A stretch of 23,379 nt of DNA from NCBI GenBank assembly GCA_958450865.1, contig CAUDNY010000013.1, forward strand, positions 1-23,379, written 5' to 3'. Position numbers and translations under genes: made by a program. Each line of letters begins with the position of its first letter. Position 1 is the stretch's first letter. The notes beneath the pieces are model-generated. The model saw nothing but the letters and a program-made list of their open reading frames with translations, ran no database searches and was not told the origin of the DNA. The DNA is from an uncultured Collinsella sp. GTDB taxonomy: Bacteria > Actinomycetota > Coriobacteriia > Coriobacteriales > Coriobacteriaceae. This document shows, one piece after another, positions 1 through 7,545 of the stretch.

Positions 1-322
1 GGTGCGGGAACGGCCTATTTGCTCAATGTGTTCGGCTGAGATCGGAAATCAACCGGGGCCATCCGGGAGGGTCTCCGGGGCTGGGGGCGGGGGTTAAGTT
101 TACTGCTCTACAGTCCTGCGCAAGACGGAAAGCACATTAAGTGCTTTCCTTTGCGTGCGGAACTCGCGACAAACTTAACCCCCGCCCCCAGCCCCGGAGA
201 CCCTCCCTGCCGTCACTTTGTTCGAGTCGTTGTTGTTCCTCGCCGCTTCCGCGGCTCGAGGTCCCCGTTCTCCTCGGCGGGGTTGTCTAAGGTTGTCGCT
301 GAAGCTCTGCCTTTTGTTGCGG
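1..322. other. Non-coding region with a long nested inverted repeat
   Basis: No convincing gene is present. The main content is a 37-bp perfect inverted repeat (65-101 and 171-207) listed separately. To its right, 208-322 holds small GC-rich hairpins (for example GCCGC-TTCC-GCGGC at 242-255) and lies directly 3' of the metallophosphoesterase gene, which ends at 323. The first 60 bases show nothing recognisable. A short open frame at 151-339 crosses the repeat arm and is rejected. Confidence 0.7.
65..207. repeat. 143-bp nested inverted repeat with 37-bp perfect arms
   Basis: The left arm, 65-101, is the exact reverse complement of the right arm, 171-207. The 69-bp interior holds a second hairpin: GGAAAGCAC (127-135), loop ATTAA, GTGCTTTCC (141-149), extended by CGCAA (119-123) pairing with TTGCG (151-155). 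A mini-stem ACTG/CAGT occurs at 102-114. Each arm has four G-runs of three or more (left arm, plus strand: 69-71, 77-80, 83-87, 89-93), which fits the usual G-quadruplex pattern. No target-site duplication was seen at the edges. The element lies 3' of the metallophosphoesterase gene. It may be a transcript-end structure or a relic small mobile element; the sequence does not decide. Confidence 0.9.
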
Positions 323-790
323 TTACTCCAAGTCAATAAACTTGGTGCTTAGGATCTTGCCGTCTTTAACGAGCATTCTGGCCATGGTGGGGCCTCGGGT
401 GCCTCTGGGGTAGCTGGCGCTGCCCGGGTTGAGGACTAAGCAGCGGCCCACTTGGGCTTCTTTGGTTACGTGGGTGTGACCGTTGATGGCTACGTCTACG
501 GATCCCACCGGAAGGTCTTCGCGGTAGTGGGCTACGGCGAATTTGAGGCCTTCGTAGGTAAAGAGCGCAAGACGGTCTACATCGGGGCCGTAGTCGCGGT
601 AGTAATCGTTGTTGCCCAAGACGGCCCGCACGGGGGCGATGGTGCATAGGTGCTCGTAGTCCATCTCTGACGTAAGGTCGCCAGCGTGGATGATCAGGTC
701 TGCGCCCTCAAGCTCATCCAAGAGCGCAGGCGATAAATAGCCGTGGGTGTCCGAGATGATGTCGATACGCTTGGCGCTTGCACTGTTCAT
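323..790 (-). CDS. YfcE/MJ0936-type metallophosphoesterase
   Basis: A 155-residue protein with the full metal-site set of small calcineurin-like phosphoesterases: D-x-H (D14, H16 in SDTHGY), GD (D38 in HAGDLTS), GN-x-D (G59, N60, D62 in LGNNDYY), a single His (H88), and GHTH (H105, H107), followed by the NPGS motif at 121-124. These ligands normally hold two divalent metals for phosphodiester hydrolysis. The length is typical for the YfcE/MJ0936 group, which is cytoplasmic and whose physiological substrate is usually unknown. The ATG at 790 follows GGAAGGGA at a usable distance. The terminator of the neighbouring response-regulator gene (831-880) lies just upstream, so this gene probably has its own promoter or depends on read-through. 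The family call is firm, the substrate is not. Confidence 0.93.
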   Translation of the reverse strand: MNSASAKRIDIISDTHGYLSPALLDELEGADLIIHAGDLTSEMDYEHLCTIAPVRAVLGNNDYYRDYGPDVDRLALFTYEGLKFAVAHYREDLPVGSVDVAINGHTHVTKEAQVGRCLVLNPGSASYPRGTRGPTMARMLVKDGKILSTKFIDLE

Positions 791-830
791 GGGATCCCTT
801 CCGCAAAAAACGATTCGGCAGATACATACA

Positions 831-880
831 AAAAAGGCCCCACGGCTCCGCAGACGATGGGTCTACAGGGCTGCGGGGCC
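831..880 (-). terminator. Intrinsic terminator of the GT/LytS/LytTR operon
   Basis: On the minus strand, GGCCCC (880-875) pairs with GGGGCC (841-836), with further partial pairing inside the stem, followed by a run of T (A-run at 830-835 on the plus strand). It starts seven bases after the stop codon of the response-regulator gene. Confidence 0.85.
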
Positions 881-886
881 AGCGTG

Positions 887-1603
887 CTAGAGACTCAGGG
901 CCTTCTTGAGCGGCACGACGCGGCGGCGAGAAACCGGCACGCGTTCGTCGACGCCCGTAATGCCCAGCTGGATGGCGCCCGAGGGCACCGTCTCGACGTC
1001 CGTGACGCACGCTAGGTTGACGATATAGCGGCGGTGAACACGGAAGAAGCCAAAGTCGCAGAGCTTGGCCTCAAACTGCGCCAGCGAGGTCGTCGACAAA
1101 AAGCGATCATCGACGGTATAGATGCAGGAGTAATCGTCCTTTGCCATGATAAAGCGGATGTCATCCACGGGAATGAGCACCTTGCGGCCGCCCTTTTCCA
1201 CCGGGATACGCTCGATGGTCACTTTGCTGTCCGTAACCGGCTTGGCGCGTTGCATGACCTTCTCGATCGCGCGATCCAAGCGAGCTTCCTCGACAGGCTT
1301 CATCAGATAATCGACGGCATCGACGTCGAATGCCTCGACCGCATGGTCGCTATACGCAGTCACAAACACGATCGCCGGCGGATTTTTGAGCTTATGCAGC
1401 GCCTCGGCAAGTTGCAGGCCCGAGGCACCGGGCATCGAGATATCGAGAAACACGACATCCACGCGACTTTCCATAAGCATCTCGATGGCGGAGCGGACGC
1501 TCGACGCCTCCGTGATCGTGCCGATCTTGCCCGTTTGCTCGAGCAAGAAGCGAAGCTCCGAGCGAGCCGGCGCTTCATCATCCACAATCATCGCACGCAG
1601 CAT
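887..1603 (-). CDS. LytTR-family response regulator (pair 1)
   Basis: About 238 residues: an N-terminal CheY-like receiver, then a C-terminal LytTR DNA-binding domain. Receiver landmarks are the acidic pair in MIVDDEAPAR, the phospho-acceptor Asp in VFLDISMPG (about D54) and the conserved Lys in YLMKPVEEA (about K102). The LytTR part has the family pattern KVLIPVDDIRFI, FFRVHRRYIVN and a closing PVSRRR. Such regulators bind direct repeats in promoters and often control envelope, autolysin or transport genes. A TTG at 1624 opens the frame earlier, but the ATG at 1603, preceded by AAAGG and placing the receiver at the N-terminus, is the better start. It lies 72 bp after the sensor kinase gene in the same operon. 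Confidence 0.95.
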   Translation of the reverse strand: MLRAMIVDDEAPARSELRFLLEQTGKIGTITEASSVRSAIEMLMESRVDVVFLDISMPGASGLQLAEALHKLKNPPAIVFVTAYSDHAVEAFDVDAVDYLMKPVEEARLDRAIEKVMQRAKPVTDSKVTIERIPVEKGGRKVLIPVDDIRFIMAKDDYSCIYTVDDRFLSTTSLAQFEAKLCDFGFFRVHRRYIVNLACVTDVETVPSGAIQLGITGVDERVPVSRRRVVPLKKALSL

Positions 1604-1675
1604 AGGGATAAAACCTTTCGTCAACTAACTACGCCGGGCATCCGTCGCATGACGTTGAGCCCGTAGCCTTTTATT

Positions 1676-3019
1676 TTACTCTTGAATGTCAAAGATGCTC
1701 TCTGACAAATCAAGATGAAGAAGCACTTTGGTGCCCTTGCCCGGCGCCGATTCGACACGCGTATAGGAGTGCGTCCCAAAAAAGCGATGGATGCGCTCCG
1801 AAATATTGTGCATGGCCACACCGGCGCCGCCACCCTGGGGAGAGCTGGCGTCGGGACGGGCAGAGCGCTCGTCAAACAGTCTGGCGGCGGTACCCTCATC
1901 CATGCCCACGCCATTATCGGCCACGGCAATCAAGATTGCATCCTCGCCGTCTTGGTGAACGGTCACGTCGATCCTCAGGGCGTCGTCATCGCCCATACCA
2001 TGACGCACGGCGTTCTCGACAATCGGCTGGATCACGAACGCCGGCACCAGCGTATCTTCCACGTCCTCGGACACATCGAACGTCGCAAGCACGCGGTCCT
2101 CGCCAAAGCGGGCCTTCTCAAAGGTAAGGTAGCGCTTGGTCTGTGCGACCTCGCGCGAGACCGGAATAAGCGATCCCGAGTTGTCGAGCGTGGCACGATA
2201 GAACGATGAGAACTCACGAAGCAGTTCGCGGGCCCGCAGCGGGTCGGTGCGCGTAAACGATGCAATGGTGTTCAGCGTGTTGAACAGGAAGTGCGGGTTA
2301 ATCTGCGCCTGCAGCGCACGCACCTCGGCGCGCGCTGTGAGTTCCTTTTGCACCTCGAGCTCGTGGATGGCGAGCTGCGTGGACAAGATCTCGGCAAAGC
2401 CCGAGGCAAGCGCGTACTGGGTACGGTCGACGGCGCGCGGGGTCTTGTAGTAGAACTTGAGCGTGCCGACGGTACGATCTCCCACCTTGATGGGGGCGAT
2501 AATGCCGGCGGGGACTTGGTTGTGCGAGCCGTCCGAGCCTACAACATCCACCATACGGTTGAACGACTGCACGATGCCATGTTCGATAACGTAGCGTGTG
2601 GCAAGCGTGTGGATGGGAGTATCTGGCAGTAGTTTTTCCTCAAACTCGCCCGCGCAGGCAAGCACGTTGTCCTCGTCGGTGATGGCCACCGTCATGGCGC
2701 GCGTCTCGGGCAAAATGCGCTGGCACACCAAACGCGCCGATTCCTGTGTCAAACCGCCCTTAATGTCCTCGAGCATGGCCGAGGCCACCGAGAGCGTCTC
2801 CTCGGTGTACTGGGAGCGCACCGAATCGGGATTGAGCGTCAAAAAGATAAAGATGCACAGAAAGATGCACAGCAGCGCGCAGGCAATCACCGTGGCGATC
2901 GGCTCGATACCGGTCACCAGGGCAAAAATAAAGTACACCAGCACGCAAATGGCGCAGGCAACGGCAATGATGCGAAAGATTGATATTGAACTATCGCGCT
3001 GGGCGCGGCGGTCGATCAT
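1676..3019 (-). CDS. LytS-like sensor histidine kinase (pair 1)
   Basis: 447 residues. Two hydrophobic segments (about 15-36 and 40-62) form a short membrane anchor. Residues about 75-220 look like a GAF-type sensor domain, then a His_kinase region with the phospho-acceptor in NPHFLFN (H243), and a C-terminal ATPase with N-box (E335, N336), G1 box DNGVGMD (368-374) and a Gly-rich G2 segment (396-400). This differs from classical LytS, which has a larger multi-helix membrane sensor. The start overlaps the glycosyltransferase stop by four bases (ATGA at 3016-3019), so the two are translationally coupled. The response regulator follows by 72 bp. The ligand is unknown. A paralogue with the same layout lies at 7546-8937. 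Confidence 0.94.
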   Translation of the reverse strand: MIDRRAQRDSSISIFRIIAVACAICVLVYFIFALVTGIEPIATVIACALLCIFLCIFIFLTLNPDSVRSQYTEETLSVASAMLEDIKGGLTQESARLVCQRILPETRAMTVAITDEDNVLACAGEFEEKLLPDTPIHTLATRYVIEHGIVQSFNRMVDVVGSDGSHNQVPAGIIAPIKVGDRTVGTLKFYYKTPRAVDRTQYALASGFAEILSTQLAIHELEVQKELTARAEVRALQAQINPHFLFNTLNTIASFTRTDPLRARELLREFSSFYRATLDNSGSLIPVSREVAQTKRYLTFEKARFGEDRVLATFDVSEDVEDTLVPAFVIQPIVENAVRHGMGDDDALRIDVTVHQDGEDAILIAVADNGVGMDEGTAARLFDERSARPDASSPQGGGAGVAMHNISERIHRFFGTHSYTRVESAPGKGTKVLLHLDLSESIFDIQE

Positions 3020-4203
3020 TCGGCCCCCTCCAGGATACTGATCAGTTGTGCGTCACGCCAAAGCCCGTCCATGATCTTGGGCCAAAAGCTCTGGAAACGC
3101 AGATAGCTTGCAGCGTTTTGGCGCGCATAGGCCTTTGCCTCGTCGATACCATGGCGCCAGATGCGCAGGTAGCCCTCATGCTCGCGGGTAAACACGCTGC
3201 GGACCATAGCGGTCTTGCGCACGCGGTCGTCGAGCTCGCGCGAAATCCACGGGCCCGGGTAGGGCATGAGCGATGCCGCCGTAACGGGAATGAGCTCCTT
3301 TTGATGCGCGGCGAATGTCAACTTGGCACGTTCGTAGTACCAACGGTATACATCCTGCATAAAGCGCGGTGAGCGCTTTTCGGACTCCGGAGGCAGATGG
3401 CGCACGGTCCACTCGTTATCGAACCACACGTCGTAGCCAAACATGCGCATGTTAAAGAGGTAATCCAAGTCCTCGCCGCGGGTGATAAACGGGTCAAAGG
3501 CCACACGCGTAAAGGCGCGGGCGTGCAGGGCCATCAGGCCACCGCACACGTAGTTGGAGCGCGAGATGCGGGTGCCCGAGAGCGCCTTTTTCATCCAACG
3601 GTTGAACTCGATGCGCTTGGTCCACCAACGATGGCAGATGCCCGCCTTGTCCGTGGGAGCCAGCGGCGAGCCGTCGCGATCGTAGAAATAGCCGCTCTTG
3701 ACCAAGATAGGCAGGCCCTGACGCGTCTGCTGCCCCAACGCATAGGTCGCGCGCTTCATAAAGTCGGCGTCGATGACAGTCTCATCGTCATCCAAAAAGA
3801 TAACCGCGTCATGCCCCAGCACAGCGGCACAGGCCAGCCCCATGTTGCGGATGGCACCGTAGCCTCGCAGGCTCACGCACTCGCCCGAACCCTTGGGCGC
3901 GATCTGAGCAACCCGATCTGCGATGCGCGAGGCCTGGGTGTTGGTGACAACGGTGACCTTGAGCGTGGGATGCGCGTCGACAATCTCGTGCACGCGCAGC
4001 GACACATCGGCTGTGGCAGAAACGGGACAGACCACCAAAAGGATGATGCGCGGGATGTCGCGCACCTGCTCAAGCGAGGCCAGGCAGCGGTCGAGTTCGG
4101 GATTGTCGGCGTTGAGTCGTGTCGAATGGTCATAGGTGCCAGGGGCGTTTGCGCGAGCGTCATCGCCCGCCCAATACGTTGGAATCACGACCGTGGCGTT
4201 CAT
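3016..4203 (-). CDS. Family 2-type glycosyltransferase (GT-A fold)
   Basis: 395 residues. The N-terminus starts with the nucleotide-sugar binding strand VVIPTYW; the acidic metal-binding cluster LDDDE is at about 137-141; the RGEDLDYLFN segment (243-252) supplies the usual acidic acceptor-site pair, and VRHLPPE follows (267-273). This fits an inverting GT2-type enzyme that moves a sugar from a nucleotide donor to a cell-surface glycan. No membrane segment is evident, so it is cytoplasmic or peripheral. The ATG at 4203 has GGGAGGG upstream. It is the first gene of an operon with a sensor kinase (4-base overlap) and a LytTR regulator, which suggests the glycan step and the signalling pair share a process. 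The donor and acceptor sugars cannot be told. Confidence 0.88.
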   Translation of the reverse strand: MNATVVIPTYWAGDDARANAPGTYDHSTRLNADNPELDRCLASLEQVRDIPRIILLVVCPVSATADVSLRVHEIVDAHPTLKVTVVTNTQASRIADRVAQIAPKGSGECVSLRGYGAIRNMGLACAAVLGHDAVIFLDDDETVIDADFMKRATYALGQQTRQGLPILVKSGYFYDRDGSPLAPTDKAGICHRWWTKRIEFNRWMKKALSGTRISRSNYVCGGLMALHARAFTRVAFDPFITRGEDLDYLFNMRMFGYDVWFDNEWTVRHLPPESEKRSPRFMQDVYRWYYERAKLTFAAHQKELIPVTAASLMPYPGPWISRELDDRVRKTAMVRSVFTREHEGYLRIWRHGIDEAKAYARQNAASYLRFQSFWPKIMDGLWRDAQLISILEGAE

Positions 4204-4224
4204 GCCTTACCCTCCCTGCAACAC

Positions 4225-4259
4225 AAAAACGGGACGCCGCCAAACACAGGCGACGCCCC
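4225..4259 (-). terminator. Terminator-like hairpin 22 bp upstream of the glycosyltransferase start
   Basis: On the minus strand an 11-bp stem with two G-U pairs (4259-4249 with 4241-4231), a seven-base loop and a GTTTTTG tail. It lies 116 bp after the MFS stop and immediately before the ribosome-binding site of the glycosyltransferase gene. It may simply end the MFS transcript. A TATGAT hexamer just upstream (4282-4277, minus strand) leaves open that it lies in the leader of the next operon. Confidence 0.75.
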
Positions 4260-4374
4260 GCGACCTAGCTGATTCCATCATACCCACTTGGACAAATCAT
4301 TGCTCGCAAGTCGCAATGTTTATTGCGGATAACCCCAAAATAGTACCGTGGACAGGCACAATGGCTGCTCGCTC

Positions 4375-5634
4375 CTATGCGGCATGCTCTGCCGCCCGAG
4401 TCATGCGGGACAGGCGGACCAGCAGCATAAAGCCAACGACCAGCAGCACGCCAATGGAAAGGACGCCCAGCGACGGGTTGCCGGTCAGCGAGGTGACGAC
4501 CGACACCAAGAAGGTGCCCATAACGCTTGCATAACGACCAAAGATGTCAAAGAAGCCGTAGTACTCGTTGGACTTTTCCTTGGGGATAATGCGGCCAAAG
4601 TAGCTACGGCTGAGCGCCTGCACACCGCCCTGGAACAGGCCGACCATAATGGCAAGCACCCAGAATTCAAAGGCGGTCTTTAGGAAGAACGCGGCGAACA
4701 GCACAATCCCCATGTAGGCGGCGACCGCCACCAGAATCATGTTGAGCGTGCCCACGCGACCGGCAAGCTTGCCGTAGATGATGGCGGACGGGAAGGCCAC
4801 AAACTGCGTAACGAGCAGAGCCAGCACCAGTTGGGTCGAGTCGATGCCCAAAGCCGATCCATAGCTGGTTGCCATGGAAATGACCGTGTGCACGCCGTCG
4901 ATGTAGAAGAAGAACGCGATCATGTAGACCAGCACGGTCTTGTTGTGGGCGATCTCGCGCATGGTGTGTCCGACCTCGGAGAACACGCCGCCCACGATGT
5001 GGCCGATGGTGTCCTCGGGACCACGCTCGCGACCGTACTTCTGCTTATAGGTGCGAATGAGCGGCAGGGTAAAGATGAGCCACCAGGCGCCGGTGATGAC
5101 AAACGACAGACGCGTTGCCAGCATGGTGGGGATACCAAGAGCGGGGCCACCCATGATGAGCGCCAGGCAGATGATGAACGGCACGGTGGAACCGATGTAG
5201 CCCCAGGCATAGCCCGAGCTGGACACGGCGTCCATGCGCTCGTCGGTGGTAATGTCGGGCAGCATGGCGTCGTAGAACGTCATAGAAGAGTTGAGGCCGA
5301 TGGTGCACAGCACGTACACAGTCAAAAATGCCATGGCGGACATTGGGATAGCCTGCGCCAGGCAAAGAACCAGGCCCGTGAGGAAGAAGCCCAAGAAGAA
5401 CCTGATCTTGTTGCCGGCGTAATCGGCAAGCGCGCCTAGAATGGGCATGAGCATGGCAATGACCAGCGAGGCAATCGTCTGCGCGTTGCCCCAAGCGACC
5501 ACCAGGTCTGCCGAGGAAGCGCCGGTATTGATGGCGTTAAAGTAGATGGGCACCACCGAGGTATTGAGCAGCACGAGGGCCGAGTTTCCCACATCGTACA
5601 TGACCCAGTTACGCTCGAGCTTGGTGTATTTCAT
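4375..5634 (-). CDS. MFS transporter, UMF1/Atg22-like
   Basis: 419 residues, almost entirely hydrophobic segments consistent with about 12 membrane helices in two halves joined by a charged loop (about 195-215, around YKQKYGRERGPEDT). The N-terminal signature W-V-M-YDVGNSA followed by a helix is characteristic of the UMF1/Atg22 branch of the major facilitator superfamily. Members are annotated as permeases of unknown substrate; in yeast Atg22 exports amino acids from the vacuole. The ATG at 5634 has GAAGGG about nine bases upstream. The gene seems monocistronic: a terminator-like hairpin follows at 4225-4259 and the upstream gene ends 101 bp away. The family call is firm, the substrate unknown. 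Confidence 0.9.
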   Translation of the reverse strand: MKYTKLERNWVMYDVGNSALVLLNTSVVPIYFNAINTGASSADLVVAWGNAQTIASLVIAMLMPILGALADYAGNKIRFFLGFFLTGLVLCLAQAIPMSAMAFLTVYVLCTIGLNSSMTFYDAMLPDITTDERMDAVSSSGYAWGYIGSTVPFIICLALIMGGPALGIPTMLATRLSFVITGAWWLIFTLPLIRTYKQKYGRERGPEDTIGHIVGGVFSEVGHTMREIAHNKTVLVYMIAFFFYIDGVHTVISMATSYGSALGIDSTQLVLALLVTQFVAFPSAIIYGKLAGRVGTLNMILVAVAAYMGIVLFAAFFLKTAFEFWVLAIMVGLFQGGVQALSRSYFGRIIPKEKSNEYYGFFDIFGRYASVMGTFLVSVVTSLTGNPSLGVLSIGVLLVVGFMLLVRLSRMTRAAEHAA

Positions 5635-5735
5635 GGACAGGGACCCTTCGTATTCGCCCGATATGCAGTTAGTTCATCGTACCCCAATTGCACAGAGGCA
5701 CCGGTAAGGATTCGGCAAAGAGACAGGAGCGGGCC

Positions 5736-6680
5736 CTACTCCTCGCGGTCGAACTCCTCGTCGGTGCCGAGCACGCGGCCGCTGTAGTTGACGTGACCGG
5801 TCACGGCCTCCATGTCGCCTGTTTCGATGAATCGGGCGACCGTGCACTCGTAATCGACCAGCGCGCGCTCAAAGACCTCGGGGAAGCTCTCAGTCGAGAC
5901 CTCATCGGTAAAGGGGTTCTTCCATGTCAGGTGGCCCAGGTTGCCGGTGCGCTCGGGCAGCTCCGTCGTCACGCGATGGGCAAGGCCGTCGAGCAGCGAG
6001 TAGTCGTGCACCAAGCCCTCAACCAGCGAGATCGCGCGCGTCTTTACGGAGCCGGCCGGCTCAATCGCGCGGTAAAGTCGCTGCATATTGGCAACGGCAG
6101 CACCGTACTCCCCAGCCGGAATGTCAATGCCGTACACGCGTCCGGCAACATAGCTCATCAGCACGCCGGCCACGCGATTGATGCGATCGGTGGTGACGAT
6201 CTCGCCCGCCGGCGGGTAATCGTCGACCGTAGCGCCATCGCGCTTAAGCTGCAGCATCAGTACATCCAGGTCGCTCTCGATCACGGCATGGACCTGACTG
6301 CTCGAATCCTCAAGCTCTGAATCGGACTCCACGATGCCAAACTGCTGCTCATAGACAAAGGGATGGGCGTTGCGGTCGAGCACGTAATGAGACAGCAGGC
6401 CCAGCGCAAAGGCGCGACCCAAGTTGGCGTCGCGCGGCAGCAGATGCGACACGCCGTCGCGCAGGCACGCGAACTGGCGAGACATGCGCGAGCGATGCAT
6501 GACCTGCGCCAGCAGCGTGCAGTCGGAAACCCGCGGTGTCAGAATGTGAAAGAAAAACGGGTCGGGGCCTTGGTTGCCCAAGATAAAGGCAATGCGCTCT
6601 TCATCGGACGTGATGACGCCCTGCGGAAGACGGTCGATGCTTTCCTCGCCAAACAGATGATGGGTGATAAGCGCGGGCAT
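5736..6680 (-). CDS. Zinc-dependent phospholipase C-like protein
   Basis: 314 residues from the ATG at 6680, preceded by AAAGGA. Possible metal ligands match the zinc-dependent phospholipase C family (Pfam Zn_dep_PLPC): HH at 7-8 in the N-terminal MPALITHHLFG, D40 in GNQGPDPFFF, the H-x3-D-x3-HP cluster (H98, D102, H106 in LLSHYVLDRNAHP), and H131/E135 in HAVIESD. No signal peptide or membrane helix is visible, so unlike secreted clostridial phospholipases this protein is probably cytoplasmic and its activity on phospholipid is not assured. Longer in-frame starts up to 6710 lack a better ribosome-binding site. The neighbours (MFS transporter downstream, LytTR regulator upstream) do not define its job. 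Confidence 0.85.
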   Translation of the reverse strand: MPALITHHLFGEESIDRLPQGVITSDEERIAFILGNQGPDPFFFHILTPRVSDCTLLAQVMHRSRMSRQFACLRDGVSHLLPRDANLGRAFALGLLSHYVLDRNAHPFVYEQQFGIVESDSELEDSSSQVHAVIESDLDVLMLQLKRDGATVDDYPPAGEIVTTDRINRVAGVLMSYVAGRVYGIDIPAGEYGAAVANMQRLYRAIEPAGSVKTRAISLVEGLVHDYSLLDGLAHRVTTELPERTGNLGHLTWKNPFTDEVSTESFPEVFERALVDYECTVARFIETGDMEAVTGHVNYSGRVLGTDEEFDREE

Positions 6681-6735
6681 AATGATCCTTTCGATTTCAT
6701 TCGATGCCACCCATTATGCCCACCGCGCGCCCATG

Positions 6736-6768
6736 CCAAACCTGCGATGGTAAACGACGGCACGCAGG
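6736..6768 (-). terminator. Possible terminator after LytTR regulator 2
   Basis: On the minus strand CCTGCG (6768-6763) and CGCAGG (6746-6741) form a six-base-pair stem around a 16-base loop, followed by TTTGG. It lies four bases after the regulator stop codon. The short stem and tail make it a weak call. Confidence 0.45.
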
Positions 6769-6772
6769 CCTC

Positions 6773-7507
6773 TTACGCAAGCCCCAGGTGCGACTTGACC
6801 TCGGCGGCACGACGACGGGACACCGGCACCGTCGAGCTCACGCGGTCGAGCCTGAGCTCCATCAACCCCGTGGAGCCAATCTCAACATTGTGCACGTCTT
6901 CCAAATTGACCAGATAGCTGCGATGAACGCGAATAAAGCCCTCGGAGCCCAAGCGACGCTCGAGCGAAGAGATCGACTCATTGATCAGGTACGTTCCCTC
7001 GGCGCAGATGGCGTTGCAAAAATCGGCACGCGCCTCAAAGTAGCAGACGTCTGCGACGGGAATGAACACCTTTTTGCCCCCGCGGTCCACCGTCAGACGC
7101 AAAGGCTGGCGCGGAGCGTGGATAACACGACGGGCACCCAAGGCTGCCTCGATCTTGTCGAGTGCCTTTGACAGGCGTGCGTCCTCGACCGGCTTGACGA
7201 CATAGTCGACCGCATCAAGGTTATACGCATCGGCGGCAAACTCGGCAAACGCCGTCACAAACACAACCACCGGCGGCGTCTTTAGGTTCTGCAGCGTCTC
7301 GGCAAGCTCAATTCCCGAGCGACCGGGCATGGTAATGTCTAAAAACAACACGTCGGGCTTGTTCGACAGAATCGACTCCACGGCCTCGGTGACATTGCCC
7401 GCCTCGGCGATCTGACCCACACGCGTATCCTTTTCCAACAGATAGCGTAGCTCAGCCCTAATGGGAGGCTCGTCATCAACCACCAAGATGTTCCAGCCTT
7501 CGGACAT
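6773..7507 (-). CDS. LytTR-family response regulator (pair 2)
   Basis: 244 residues: receiver domain (about 5-125) with VVDDEPP, phospho-acceptor D57 in FLDITMPG, T85 and K105 in VVKPVED; then a LytTR DNA-binding domain (about 138-244) with KKVFIPVADVCYFEA, FIRVHRSYLVN and PVSRRR. The domain order and length match the other regulator in the window (887-1603), and the linker sequences show the two are paralogues. The ATG at 7507 follows an AGAGGGGAAG element. It lies 38 bp downstream of its sensor kinase and forms a two-gene operon with it. Targets are unknown; the neighbouring amidohydrolase/permease genes or the phospholipase-like gene are candidates from position only. Confidence 0.95.
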   Translation of the reverse strand: MSEGWNILVVDDEPPIRAELRYLLEKDTRVGQIAEAGNVTEAVESILSNKPDVLFLDITMPGRSGIELAETLQNLKTPPVVVFVTAFAEFAADAYNLDAVDYVVKPVEDARLSKALDKIEAALGARRVIHAPRQPLRLTVDRGGKKVFIPVADVCYFEARADFCNAICAEGTYLINESISSLERRLGSEGFIRVHRSYLVNLEDVHNVEIGSTGLMELRLDRVSSTVPVSRRRAAEVKSHLGLA

Positions 7508-7545
7508 ATGCGCTTCCCCTCTTTTTCTCTCAATCCAACCGCGTG

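Noticed and set aside
65..207. The inverted repeat as an insertion-sequence remnant or MITE
   Set aside because: No target-site duplication at the edges and no transposase nearby; kept only as a possibility in the findings.
151..339. A 62-codon plus-strand frame in the first intergenic region
   Set aside because: It begins inside the nested repeat, crosses an arm and ends in the metallophosphoesterase gene on the other strand.
5736..6680. The phospholipase C-like protein as a secreted toxin
   Set aside because: No signal peptide is visible, and the family includes many cytoplasmic members of unknown role.
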